From positions 1 to 46,746 of the forward strand of contig NZ_CANMJB010000013.1 of the NCBI RefSeq assembly GCF_947498175.1: DNA of 46,746 nucleotides, given 5' to 3'. The translations under genes were made by a program, and so were the position numbers. The notes under the pieces are model-generated. The model made no database searches. It saw only the letters and a program-made list of their open reading frames with translations, and was not told the DNA's origin. Below are positions 26,422-35,130 of the stretch, piece by piece (positions within the stretch are counted from its first letter, which is position 1; every line of letters begins with the position of its first letter). The DNA is from an uncultured Algimonas sp. (lineage in GTDB: Bacteria; Pseudomonadota; Alphaproteobacteria; Caulobacterales; Maricaulaceae).

Positions 26422-27357
26422 ATGCCTGCCCTGACCTTGAAAGCCGGACCGGACGCCTATGCGCGGGCCGCCGCCTTGCTGAGCGACGGCGGGCTGGTCG
26501 CCCTGCCGACGGAAACCGTTTACGGCTTGGCCGCGGACGCCCGGTCCGACGCCGCCATTCGGGACATCTACACTGCCAAGGGGCGGCCGTCTGACAATCC
26601 GCTCATCACCCACTTGCTTCGCGCCGAAGAGGCCGCCCGCTATGCCCGCATTCCCGATCTGGCGGCGAAGCTGACGATCCGGTTCTGGCCCGGGCCGCTG
26701 ACGCTGGTGCTGCCGCGCCGCGACAGCGACCTGGCGGCGCGGGCGTCCGCCGGGTTGGGCACGATCGCCCTGCGCTGTCCCGATGCGCCCTGGCGCGCGG
26801 GGCTGGTCGCGGCGGGCTGGGACGCCCCGCTCGTCATGCCCAGTGCCAACCTGTCAGGTCATGTCAGCCCGACGACGGCCGCGCATGTGTTCCATGATCT
26901 CGGCGACCGGATCGACCTGATCGTGGACGGCGGACCGTGCGCGCGCGGCGTGGAATCGACTGTGATCCGCGTGGACGATGACGGGGCCGCACTCTTGCGC
27001 AGCGGCGCCGTCGCGCGAGCCGATATCGAAGCCGTGACGAGCCCGTTGAGAGAGCCCGCGCCCGGCGCGCCTCTCGCATCGCCTGGCATGATGCACCGCC
27101 ATTATGCACCGCAGGCGAGCTTGCGCCTCAACGCCAAGGCTGCGCGGGATGGCGAGACGCTGATCGGGTTCGGGCCCGGCTTTGCCGGACCCAGCCTCTC
27201 CGGAACCGGCGATCTGGCCGAGGCCGCGCGCAATCTCTACCGGCTGTTGCGCGAATTGGACGGACCGGGCGTGAAACTCGCGGTCGCACCGATCCCCGGA
27301 GGCGGACTCGGGGCGGCCATCAACGACCGCTTGCAACGCGCCGCGCGCGGTCGCTAG
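26422..27357 (+). CDS. sua5: Threonylcarbamoyl-AMP synthase, Sua5 type
   Basis: This enzyme makes threonylcarbamoyl-adenylate for the t6A37 modification of ANN-decoding tRNAs. The 311-residue protein has the YrdC domain (GGLVALPTETVYGLAADA; AKGRPSDNPLITH; FWPGPLTLVL; MPSANLSGHVSPT) and a C-terminal Sua5 domain after the SPGMMHRHYAPQ linker, so it is the long Sua5 form rather than short TsaC. The ATG at 26422 starts the conserved region. It is divergent from lepB. Confidence 0.94.
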   Translation: MPALTLKAGPDAYARAAALLSDGGLVALPTETVYGLAADARSDAAIRDIYTAKGRPSDNPLITHLLRAEEAARYARIPDLAAKLTIRFWPGPLTLVLPRRDSDLAARASAGLGTIALRCPDAPWRAGLVAAGWDAPLVMPSANLSGHVSPTTAAHVFHDLGDRIDLIVDGGPCARGVESTVIRVDDDGAALLRSGAVARADIEAVTSPLREPAPGAPLASPGMMHRHYAPQASLRLNAKAARDGETLIGFGPGFAGPSLSGTGDLAEAARNLYRLLRELDGPGVKLAVAPIPGGGLGAAINDRLQRAARGR

Positions 27358-27366
27358 GATGCCGGC

Positions 27367-28767
27367 ATGGAAAGCCCCGGCATAAACGCTTTGAAGACCG
27401 CCTTGTCCGAGAAGGCATGGACGGACGATCCCGACATCATCGCCCCGCATCTGAGCGAGTGGCGCGACAAATATTTCGGCAAGACGCCGATCCTGTTGAC
27501 GCCGGGGTCGACGGATGAGGTCTCGGCCGCCGTGCAAATCTGCGCCGAACACGGCCTGCCCATCGTGCCTCAGGGCGGCAATACGGGACTGGTCGGAGGC
27601 CAGACGCCGCAGGGCGAAGTGCTGATGAGCTTGAAACGCATGACGCGGATCCGCGACGTCAATCCGGTGTCCGACGCGATCACGGTGGAAGCGGGCGCGA
27701 CATTGCACGCCGTGCAGGAGGCCGCCATCGCCGCCGATCGGAAATTCCCGCTCACCCTGTCTTCCGAAGGCAGCTGCACGGTCGGCGGGGTGCTGTCCAC
27801 CAATGCAGGGGGCAACCACGTGTTGAAATATGGGACGACCAAGGACCTGGTCTTCGGCGTCGAAGCCGTGCTGGCGGACGGGCAGGTCTTCAACGGCCTG
27901 ACGTCCTTGCGCAAGGACAATACGGGCTACGACATCTCGCGGCTGTTCCTGGGCGCGGAAGGCACGCTGGGCATCATCACGGCGGCGACGCTGAAACTGT
28001 TCCCGCAGCCCGGTCACGTCGCCCGTGTCCTGATGGGCGTCGCATCCGTGGAGGACGCGGTCGGCCTGCTGACGCGCTTGCGCGGCCCCGCCCTGGCCAT
28101 GTTCGAGGTCATGCCCCGCATCGGGTTTGCCGCGGTAACCGACAATTTCGAGAATGAACGCGACCCCTTCCCTGACACCCATCCCTGGTACGTCCTGGCC
28201 GATTTCGAGGTGGAGACCCAGGACGCGGGCGAAGCGATGGTCATGGCCTTGTTGGAAGGCGCGATGGAGAACGGCCTGATCCGAGACGCGGTTCTGGCCC
28301 AGAGCGAGACGCAATTCCGCGCGCTGGGATCCATCCGCGAACATATGAGCGCGGGCCAGAAACATCTCGGGGGGTCGATCAAGCAGGACATCACCGTGCC
28401 GATCGACCGCATTCCGGAGTTTTTCACCCGCGCCGATGCGGCGGTCGAGCAAATCGTGCCCGGCTGCCGCCCGGTCGGCTTCGGCCATTTCGGCGATGGC
28501 AACATCCACTACAATATCGCCCAGCCCGAAAGCGCCGACATGGCGGCGGGCCGCGCGCCGTTCCTCGATCGCTGGGACGATATCAGCGAGGCCGTCTTCG
28601 ATGTCGTGGACGGCCTTGGCGGGTCGATCAGCGCCGAACACGGCATCGGCATCATGAAGCGCGAGACGCTGGCAGCGCGCGCCGATCCGGTGAAGATGGA
28701 CTTGCTGCACCGCATCAAGACGGCGATGGACCCGGACGGGCTGATGAACCCGCGCGTGATGCTGTAA
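27367..28767 (+). CDS. FAD-linked D-2-hydroxyacid dehydrogenase (D-2-hydroxyglutarate / D-lactate type)
   Basis: A 466-residue flavoprotein of the VAO/GlcD family. The FAD-binding PCMH domain has PGSTDEVSAAVQICAEHGLPIVPQGGNTGL, the LSSEGSCTVGGVLSTNAGG stretch and FLGAEGTLGIIT. The C-terminal domain holds the metal/substrate segments VGFGHFGDGNIHYN and ISAEHGIGIMKR. It matches eukaryotic D2HGDH and bacterial DLD enzymes, which oxidise D-2-hydroxyglutarate or D-lactate and pass electrons to quinone or ETF. The exact substrate is unclear. It starts nine bases after sua5. Confidence 0.9.
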   Translation: MESPGINALKTALSEKAWTDDPDIIAPHLSEWRDKYFGKTPILLTPGSTDEVSAAVQICAEHGLPIVPQGGNTGLVGGQTPQGEVLMSLKRMTRIRDVNPVSDAITVEAGATLHAVQEAAIAADRKFPLTLSSEGSCTVGGVLSTNAGGNHVLKYGTTKDLVFGVEAVLADGQVFNGLTSLRKDNTGYDISRLFLGAEGTLGIITAATLKLFPQPGHVARVLMGVASVEDAVGLLTRLRGPALAMFEVMPRIGFAAVTDNFENERDPFPDTHPWYVLADFEVETQDAGEAMVMALLEGAMENGLIRDAVLAQSETQFRALGSIREHMSAGQKHLGGSIKQDITVPIDRIPEFFTRADAAVEQIVPGCRPVGFGHFGDGNIHYNIAQPESADMAAGRAPFLDRWDDISEAVFDVVDGLGGSISAEHGIGIMKRETLAARADPVKMDLLHRIKTAMDPDGLMNPRVML

Positions 28768-28811
28768 ACGTTTGCGTTATTGCGGCATGGCGCTGTTGAT
28801 ACATGCCGGTA

Positions 28812-28828
28812 ATGTGATTAGGTCACGT
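28812..28828. promoter_or_regulatory. Imperfect inverted repeat before the His-rich gene
   Basis: ATGTGA-N5-TCACGT (28812-28828), one mismatch, ends four bases before the start codon of the small His-rich gene. It is a possible operator. It is not a clear Zur box, and it has the wrong spacing for a CRP site (N6). Confidence 0.3.
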
Positions 28829-28832
28829 CGCC

Positions 28833-29153
28833 ATGACGCGCCTGCCGCTCATACGGGGACTCGCCATCCTTTTCGCCGCTCTGTTCCTGCTAGGCCAGGG
28901 ACTGGCGCAGGCGCATGATGCCGAACACGGGCTCGGACACAGTCATGACGGCGTGCCCTGCGCCGTATCCGTGCTGGGTGAAGACAAGGCGGAGTTGACG
29001 GTTCCGCCGTCCTTGGACGCCCCGGTCGTCGATCACGGCCCGGACATCACGCCGCGCCCGACGCCACTTGCGACGTTCCACGATGCACGGACCTGCCGCG
29101 CTCCGCCGCCCCGCGCGCCGCCGAACCCGGCATCCCGACACCAGCCTTGCTGA
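28833..29153 (+). CDS. Small His-rich exported protein
   Basis: A 106-residue protein with a signal peptide (hydrophobic 8-24, cleavage near GLAQA) and a mature start dense in metal-ligand residues (HDAEHGLGHSHDG followed by a Cys). The rest is Pro-rich and probably unstructured, with two more cysteines near the end. No domain recognised. It stands 105 bases before the ZnuD-like receptor and is likely in the same transcript; a periplasmic zinc-binding role is inferred from composition and neighbour. Confidence 0.6.
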   Translation: MTRLPLIRGLAILFAALFLLGQGLAQAHDAEHGLGHSHDGVPCAVSVLGEDKAELTVPPSLDAPVVDHGPDITPRPTPLATFHDARTCRAPPPRAPPNPASRHQPC

Positions 29154-29257
29154 CCGGCTCGACCGATCCGGCCCTTCCGAAAATGCCCTGCTTTGCGACC
29201 GGCGCGACACGCGACCGGAGCGAAGCACCCCTCGATCGCTCTTTGAAGTTTCAAACC

Positions 29258-31333
29258 ATGACCAAAACCCTTTTCGGCTCCGTTGCGAGCCTGTCCCTGA
29301 TCGCGGCCAGCGCGCAAGCGCAAACCGCCGACATTCCCTCCCCTTATGTAGACGAGATCATCGTTACCGGTTCGCCGATTGCGGTGCCGGCCGACGAAGT
29401 GCTCGTCGGCGTCTCCGTCCTGACGGATGACGAATTGGAACGCCGCATCGCCAAGACCATCGGCGAAACGCTGAAATACGAACCGGGCGTATCGTCCACC
29501 TTCTTCGGAGCGGGCGCGTCCCGGCCCATCATCCGCGGCCAGGGCGGCGACCGCGTCCGCGTGCTGACCAACGGCGTCGGGTCGATCGATGCCTCCGCGT
29601 CGTCGCCCGACCACGCCGTCGCCGCCGAGCCCGCCCAGGCGGAGCGCATCGAAGTGCTGCGCGGAGCGTCCATCCTGCGCTACGGCAGTTCCGGCGCGGG
29701 CGGCGTCGTCAATGTGATCGACGGCCGCATTCCGACCGCCCTGCCCGAAGACGGGCGCGAGGTGAACCTGCGCATGAGCGCGACCAGCGTCGATAGCGGC
29801 ATCGAGGCCGCCGGATCCATCGACCAAGCGATCGGGAGCAATCTGGTCCTGCATCTGGACGGCACGTTCCGCGATTCGGGCGACTTCCGCATTCCGGGCT
29901 TTGCCGAAAGCGCCGCCCTTCGCGCCGAAGAGGAAGCCGAACATGCGGCGGAAGGCGAAGACCATGAAGAGGAAGAGGAAGAGGAGGTCCGCGACCGCCT
30001 GCCCAACAGTTTCGTCGAAAGCCGCTCCGGCACGGTGGGCTTGAGCTGGATCGGCGACCGCGGCTTCTTCGGCGCGGCCCTGCACCGGTTCGAATCCGAC
30101 TACGGCATCCCCGGTGGCCATGAACACGGCCACGAGGAGGAAGAAGGCGAAGAGCATGACGAAGAGGAACATGGCGAGGAGGACGTCACCATCGATCTGG
30201 AACAGACCCGCTTCGACGTGAATGCAGGGCTGGATCTGGACGGTTTCTTCGAACGGCTGCAATTCTTCGGCGGCTATGCGGACTACGAGCATACCGAGTT
30301 CGAAGGCACCGAGACCGGCACGGTTTTCGCCAATGAAGGCTATGAAGGCCGGCTGGAGCTGGTCCAGCGCCAGGACGGCGCTTGGTCGGCCGCGCACGGC
30401 GTGCAGATCCGCAGCCGCGACTTCTCCGCCATTGGCGAGGAAGCCTTCGTGCCGCCGACGAAGACGATGCAATATGCGGGCTACACCTTCCACCGCTACG
30501 ACACGGAGAACTGGCATCTGGAAGGATCCGGCCGGATCGAATTCACGGATCACGACAACAGCGTCACGAACCAGACCCGCGACTTCACCGCGCTGAGCGT
30601 CAGTGCGGGGGCCGACCGGCACATCACCGAGACCCTCAAACTGGGCGGCACATTGTTCCGCACGGAGCGCGCGCCGACATCCGAAGAGCTGTTCAGCAAC
30701 GGACCGCACATCGCCACGAACGCCTTCGAAATCGGCGATCCGAGCTTGGGCAAGGAAGTGGCGACGGGCGGCGAAATCGCCCTGCGCCACCGCGCGCTCG
30801 GTCACGCCGTGACGGTCAACCTGTTCTACACCTCCTATGACGATTACATCTACGAGCGTCAGACCGGGGCGGAAGAGGACGATCTGCCCGTGTTCCAGTT
30901 TGTCGGCGACGATGCCGAATTCTACGGCGTCGAGGCTTACGGCGAGGTCGACCTGTTCAGTACCGGCCGCTGGGACGTCAGCGTCGATGCGCTGGCCGAA
31001 TATGTCGAGGCCGAGACCGACACTGGCAATCTGCCCCGCATCCCGCCCCTCGCCATCCTGACCGGCATCGAAGCGCAAGCCGAAGCCTTGCGCCTGCGCG
31101 CCGAGCTGGACTGGGCGGCCGATCAGGACGACACGGCGGCCTTCGAACGCGCGACCGACGGCTACACGTTGGTCAACCTGTTCGCGGCCTATGATTTCGG
31201 CGAGGCGATGACCTTCTCGCTCGGCCTGGACAATGTCTTCGACGAGGAGGCCCGCCAGCACACCTCGTTCCTGAAGGACGACCTGCCCCTGCCCGGACGC
31301 AATCTCCGCTTCACGGTTAGCGCGAAGCTCTAA
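29258..31333 (+). CDS. ZnuD-like TonB-dependent receptor
   Basis: A 691-residue outer-membrane receptor: signal peptide ending AQAQT, TonB box DEIIVTGSP, plug domain (RPIIRGQGGDRVRVLTNGVG, LRGASILRYGSSGAGGVVNVIDGR) and barrel with C-terminal FTVSAKL. Two extracellular-type loops are packed with Glu, Asp and His (around 29931-29995 and 30115-30186), the feature of ZnuD zinc receptors. So zinc, or zinc complex, uptake is the best guess. The frame is open upstream to a TTG at 29147, but the signal peptide begins at the ATG at 29258. The ribosome site is weak. Confidence 0.85.
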   Translation: MTKTLFGSVASLSLIAASAQAQTADIPSPYVDEIIVTGSPIAVPADEVLVGVSVLTDDELERRIAKTIGETLKYEPGVSSTFFGAGASRPIIRGQGGDRVRVLTNGVGSIDASASSPDHAVAAEPAQAERIEVLRGASILRYGSSGAGGVVNVIDGRIPTALPEDGREVNLRMSATSVDSGIEAAGSIDQAIGSNLVLHLDGTFRDSGDFRIPGFAESAALRAEEEAEHAAEGEDHEEEEEEEVRDRLPNSFVESRSGTVGLSWIGDRGFFGAALHRFESDYGIPGGHEHGHEEEEGEEHDEEEHGEEDVTIDLEQTRFDVNAGLDLDGFFERLQFFGGYADYEHTEFEGTETGTVFANEGYEGRLELVQRQDGAWSAAHGVQIRSRDFSAIGEEAFVPPTKTMQYAGYTFHRYDTENWHLEGSGRIEFTDHDNSVTNQTRDFTALSVSAGADRHITETLKLGGTLFRTERAPTSEELFSNGPHIATNAFEIGDPSLGKEVATGGEIALRHRALGHAVTVNLFYTSYDDYIYERQTGAEEDDLPVFQFVGDDAEFYGVEAYGEVDLFSTGRWDVSVDALAEYVEAETDTGNLPRIPPLAILTGIEAQAEALRLRAELDWAADQDDTAAFERATDGYTLVNLFAAYDFGEAMTFSLGLDNVFDEEARQHTSFLKDDLPLPGRNLRFTVSAKL

Positions 31334-31386
31334 GACCTGGCAAATCAGTCCATAGCCATCGCTAGGGGGTGATGGCGCGTATAGAC

Positions 31387-31414
31387 ATAAGGTCGCCCGA
31401 AAGGGCGGCCTTAT
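31387..31414. promoter_or_regulatory. 12-bp hairpin with GAAA tetraloop upstream of the rhodopsin gene
   Basis: ATAAGGTCGCCC (31387-31398), loop GAAA, GGGCGGCCTTAT (31403-31414); all twelve pairs form, one of them G-U. It lies 53 bases after the receptor stop and 58 bases before the rhodopsin start. There is no T-run on the plus side, so it may be a weak terminator of the receptor transcript, a processing or stability element, or part of the rhodopsin 5' leader. Confidence 0.6.
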
Positions 31415-31472
31415 GGAATGCGGGCACGACCCCTGCCTGCTGAAACGCTCTTCGCGTGCGGGAGGCACGGCT

Positions 31473-32318
31473 ATGGACAACTATCTCAATCTGCCTAATT
31501 TCGTGGAGCTGTCGGATCCGGCCTGGACGCTGGGATCGCTATCGCTCGTCGTCGCCTACGGCGCATGTTTCGCCTTCGCGATCTATTTCGTGCTCAGCAG
31601 TTTCCAACTGTCCCAGCGCTACCGCTTGGTCGCGGTCCTATCCGCGGTCGTCATGGTGTCGGCTGGGCTGTCGCTGTTCCGCGAAGCCATGATGTGGGAC
31701 CGCGCCTATGTCTGGGACGCCGCGCGCATGCTTCACGTGCCGATGCTGGACGGCGATACGTTCTCCAACGCCTACCGCTACGGCAACTGGACCATCACCG
31801 TGCCCTTGCTGTTGTGCCAGCTGCCCATCGCCATGGGACTGCCACGGCCCGAACTGCACAAACGCGCCCTGCGCATGGGCATAGCCGGGATCGCGATGAT
31901 CTGGACCGGCTTGGTCGGTCAGTTCGGCGAGGTGTCGGATTGGGGCCTGCTGAACCTGTGGGGCATCGTTTCGACGCTGTTCTTCGCGTGGCTGCTCTGG
32001 GAAGTCTGGGGCACGATCCGGGCGGGCGCGGCGACCACCCCGGCGGAGATCGACGGCTGGCGCAAGAATATCTGGTGGTACATGTTGCCGACCTGGGGCC
32101 TGTATCCCTTGGCCTACGCAATGCCGCAGCTGGGCCAGACGGAAACCATCGTCGTGGCGCAGCAATTCCTGTTCACCACGGCCGATATCACGACCAAGCT
32201 GGTCTACGGGGTCATACTGGCGCGCTTCTGCCTGCGACGGTCCGCGCTGGAAGGCCATGTCTCGGCCATCGAGGCGCTGGCCGATCCGGCCGCGATCGGA
32301 AGGGCCGTTCGGCGCTGA
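31473..32318 (+). CDS. Microbial (type 1) rhodopsin with NTQ motif, probable chloride pump
   Basis: A 281-residue seven-helix retinal protein. Helix C reads RYGNWTITVPLLLCQ: Arg102, Asn105, Thr109 and Gln116 align with bacteriorhodopsin Arg82, Asp85, Thr89 and Asp96. The proton acceptor and donor are therefore replaced, giving N-T-Q. That motif defines the inward chloride pumps such as Fulvimarina FR and Nonlabens NM-R3. Retinal Lys242 and counter-ion Asp238 lie in DITTK, and the pocket residues Trp208, Tyr211 and Pro212 are present. Leu113 at the proteorhodopsin tuning site predicts green absorption. GGGAGG seven bases before ATG 31473 fixes the start. No retinal-forming gene is adjacent. 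Ion specificity is inferred from the motif. Confidence 0.93.
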   Translation: MDNYLNLPNFVELSDPAWTLGSLSLVVAYGACFAFAIYFVLSSFQLSQRYRLVAVLSAVVMVSAGLSLFREAMMWDRAYVWDAARMLHVPMLDGDTFSNAYRYGNWTITVPLLLCQLPIAMGLPRPELHKRALRMGIAGIAMIWTGLVGQFGEVSDWGLLNLWGIVSTLFFAWLLWEVWGTIRAGAATTPAEIDGWRKNIWWYMLPTWGLYPLAYAMPQLGQTETIVVAQQFLFTTADITTKLVYGVILARFCLRRSALEGHVSAIEALADPAAIGRAVRR

Positions 32319-32323
32319 CGGCC

Positions 32324-33004
32324 TCAGCCGCAGCGTGATCCGGGCAGGGCCAGCGTCTGACCGATGGCGATGGCATAGTCGCCACCGATCGCGTTGGCAG
32401 CCGTGATCTCGCCGACCGGCACGCAGAGGCGGCGCGACAGCGAATAGACCGTGTCGCCTTGCTGCACCGTGTAGGACAGGCCGACCGCCGGCATGCTGGC
32501 GGCCGTACCGCTGACCGGTCCCTGCGGGGCCGGAGCCGGTGCGGCAATGACATTGCCGCCGATCGTGTTCTGAGCGAAATCGTAATTCACCTCGCGCGGC
32601 TGGCCGGGGACGAGCGGGCGCGGAGCCTGGACGGGCGCCGTTCGGGGCGCAACCGCTTGCGGCGTGGGTTGGATCTTGAATGGGGCGGGCTGATGCGGGC
32701 TTTGTTGCGCCACCATCATTTCATAGCCGGGCGTTCCGGTCATGCGGTCCGTATCATAGGCGTGTTCAGTCGGCGACACGGCCGTTTCCGGACCCCTTTC
32801 CGAACCGGCCAATTCCGGATGGGCGGCCGGGATCGCGCTGTACTGCACGCCTGCAACCGTCCGGGCCTCCGCTGCCAGAACGGGCGCCGTGTCGAGATCG
32901 GGCTCAACATATTTGGAGGAATACTGGTAGTTCGGGTTTTCTTGCACCGTCGAGCAGGCGGCAAGGGCGAGTGCGGAACCCACGAACAAGAGGCGGATGG
33001 ACAT
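32324..33004 (-). CDS. LysM-domain lipoprotein
   Basis: A 226-residue lipoprotein with lipobox LALAAC (Cys about residue 17), a long Pro/Ala/Gln-rich linker, and one C-terminal LysM domain (SYTVQQGDTVYSLSRRL to GQTLALPG, about 177-222) for peptidoglycan binding. It resembles NlpD-type proteins without the peptidase domain. The start at 33004 gives a proper lipoprotein signal. It is convergent with the rhodopsin gene, stop to stop within six bases. Confidence 0.83.
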   Translation of the reverse strand: MSIRLLFVGSALALAACSTVQENPNYQYSSKYVEPDLDTAPVLAAEARTVAGVQYSAIPAAHPELAGSERGPETAVSPTEHAYDTDRMTGTPGYEMMVAQQSPHQPAPFKIQPTPQAVAPRTAPVQAPRPLVPGQPREVNYDFAQNTIGGNVIAAPAPAPQGPVSGTAASMPAVGLSYTVQQGDTVYSLSRRLCVPVGEITAANAIGGDYAIAIGQTLALPGSRCG

Positions 33005-33184
33005 GGCGGTCTCCAAGCGGTTTGGCGCTCAGGCTGCGTTGAAAAGGTCAATTTTGGGTAAAGGCGTGTTTCCGCGCACCCGGGGGTTCCGGTCGCGGCT
33101 CCGACGCGCTATCCGCGTTGCGAAAGCCGAGCGCGTCCGGGCCGGACGCGTTTTTCGGGCCGAAACGCCGCCGCGAGGATATCG

Positions 33185-33922
33185 ATGACCATTTCCACCC
33201 GCACATTCGACTATCGGGACGGCGACACGCGCTGCACCGGCTACCTGGCCTATGACGAAAGCGTGGCGCGGGCCCGGCCCGGCATCCTGATCAATCACGC
33301 CTGGGGCGGGCGGGACGATTTTGCCGAAGGCGTCGCGGTGCAGATGGCCGCGAACGGCTATGTCGGCGTGGCGCTGGACAATTATGGCGGCGCGGCGCGT
33401 CCTGAAACCGTGGACGACAAGATGTCCTTGATGGGCCCGCTGAAGGAAGACCGGGCCGCGCTGCGCCAGCGCCTCAAGGCCGGGTACGACGCGGCCGCCG
33501 CCCTGGACGAAGTGGACTCCGGCGCCATGGCGGCGATGGGCTTCTGCTTCGGCGGGCTCTGCACGCTGGACATGGCGCGGGCCGGTTTGGACCTCAAGGC
33601 GGCGATCTCCTATCACGGCCTGCTCGATGCGCCCGATCTGCCCAGAAGCGACATCCGGGCCGATGTACTGGTCTGTCACGGCTATGACGACCCGATGGCC
33701 GATCCGGACAGCCTGCGCGCCGTGCAGGACGAGCTTTCGACATCGGGCTGCGACTGGACGGTGATGAGTTTCGGCAACACCAAGCACGCTTTCATGGTGC
33801 CCGAAGCCGACGATGCGGAGCTGGGCCTGAAATACAACAAGTCCGCCGCCGATCAGAGCTGGGCGGCGACGTTCGACCTGCTGCGCAAGCACTTCGGGAT
33901 GCACGGCACCGATGCGGCGTAA
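33185..33922 (+). CDS. Dienelactone hydrolase family protein
   Basis: A 245-residue alpha/beta hydrolase. The nucleophile motif is GFCFGG, with cysteine in place of serine as in dienelactone hydrolases; Asp in CHGYDDPMADP and His in NTKHAF complete the triad. An early HAWGGRDDF segment is the oxyanion region. GAGGAT before the ATG supports the start. It overlaps rnd by 11 bases. Substrate unknown; such enzymes act on lactones and small esters. Confidence 0.87.
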   Translation: MTISTRTFDYRDGDTRCTGYLAYDESVARARPGILINHAWGGRDDFAEGVAVQMAANGYVGVALDNYGGAARPETVDDKMSLMGPLKEDRAALRQRLKAGYDAAAALDEVDSGAMAAMGFCFGGLCTLDMARAGLDLKAAISYHGLLDAPDLPRSDIRADVLVCHGYDDPMADPDSLRAVQDELSTSGCDWTVMSFGNTKHAFMVPEADDAELGLKYNKSAADQSWAATFDLLRKHFGMHGTDAA

Positions 33923-35117
33923 ACCCGCAGGCAGCGTCAGCGGCGACGCGAGCGGCATCACCGTCATCCGCGACACGGAGGCGCTGGCGGAATTCTGCGA
34001 CGCGGCGCGCGAGCACGATTTCGTCTGTCTCGACACGGAGTTCATGCGCGAGACGACCTTCTACTCCATCCTCTGCCTGATCCAGATGGCGACGCCCGAC
34101 GACGAAGTGATCGTCGACCCGCTGGCCGAGGGTCTCGACCTCGCGCCCTTCGTCGATCTGCTGATGGACGACCAGCTGGTGAAGGTCATGCATGCCGCGC
34201 GTCAGGATATGGAGATCTTCTACGAGCTGTGCGGCAAAACCGTGCCGGGCCCGATCTTCGACACGCAGGTCGCGGCCATGGCGGCCGGGTTCGGCGACAG
34301 CGTCGGGTATGGCGGGCTGGTCAAGGGCCGGCTCGGCATCAATCTGGACAAGGGCGCGCGGTTCACCGACTGGTCGCGCCGCCCGCTCTCGGACAAGCAG
34401 CTCTCCTACGCCCTCGCCGACGTGACGCATCTGCGTGATCTGTTTCCGGATCTTGTGGACGAGCTCGAAGATGCGGGCCGCCTGCCTTGGGTCATGGAAG
34501 AGATGGCTCCGCAGATGGAAGAAGACCTCTACGCATTCGACCCCGAAGATGCCTGGCAGCGCCTGAAAGTGCGCAATCCGCGCAAGCCCTATCTGGCCGC
34601 ATTGCGTGCCGCCGCCGCCTGGCGCGAGGAGCAGGCGATCGAGCGCGACGTGCCGCGCCGCCGCGTGCTGAAGGACGACGCGCTTTACGACCTGGCCACG
34701 CAGAAGCCCCGCGACCTGGACGCACTCGGTCGCTTGCGCGGCATTCCGCGCGGGTTCGAGCGCTCCGGCGCGGCCAAGAGCCTGATGGCGCGGATGAACG
34801 ACGCGCTCGACAATGCGGAGGATTACGCCCCGGACGTGCCCAAGCCGACGGCCATGCCGCCCAATCTCGGTCCGCGCGTGGAAATGCTCAAGACCTTGCT
34901 GCGCCTGCGCACCGAGGTCGTCGGCATCGCCCCGCGCCTGGTCGCCGGGGCGCGCGAGATCGAGAAGATCGCCGCGTTCGGCGAGGAGGCCGGCGTGTCG
35001 GCGCTGAAGGGCTGGCGGCGGGAGCTGTTCGGCGACGACGCGCTGGCATTGTTGCGGGGCGAGATCGGGCTGCGGCTGGATGGCGACGATGTGGTGGCGG
35101 AGCGGTTTCAGGGGTGA
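33912..35117 (+). CDS. rnd: Ribonuclease D
   Basis: A 401-residue 3'-5' exoribonuclease for tRNA and stable RNA processing. DEDD motifs are seen as CLDTEFMRE (Exo I), HAARQDMEIFY (Exo II) and SYALADVTHL (Exo III), followed by two HRDC domains (around 215-290 and 310-400). The start overlaps the end of the hydrolase gene. The N-terminal 15 residues are unusual and a slightly later start is possible. Confidence 0.94.
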   Translation: MRRKPAGSVSGDASGITVIRDTEALAEFCDAAREHDFVCLDTEFMRETTFYSILCLIQMATPDDEVIVDPLAEGLDLAPFVDLLMDDQLVKVMHAARQDMEIFYELCGKTVPGPIFDTQVAAMAAGFGDSVGYGGLVKGRLGINLDKGARFTDWSRRPLSDKQLSYALADVTHLRDLFPDLVDELEDAGRLPWVMEEMAPQMEEDLYAFDPEDAWQRLKVRNPRKPYLAALRAAAAWREEQAIERDVPRRRVLKDDALYDLATQKPRDLDALGRLRGIPRGFERSGAAKSLMARMNDALDNAEDYAPDVPKPTAMPPNLGPRVEMLKTLLRLRTEVVGIAPRLVAGAREIEKIAAFGEEAGVSALKGWRRELFGDDALALLRGEIGLRLDGDDVVAERFQG

Positions 35118-35130
35118 AACCGTCCCCCGC

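Noticed and set aside
28812-28828. CRP or Zur operator
   Set aside because: Spacing is five instead of six for CRP, and the sequence does not match the Zur patterns I know; kept only as a generic inverted repeat.
29033-31480. 815-residue minus-strand frame
   Set aside because: It is a shadow of the ZnuD-like receptor; the low-complexity stretches mirror its Glu/His codons.
31473-32318. Rhodopsin as a proton or sodium pump
   Set aside because: The proton acceptor position is Asn, not Asp, and the second motif position is Thr, not the Asp of NDQ sodium pumps.
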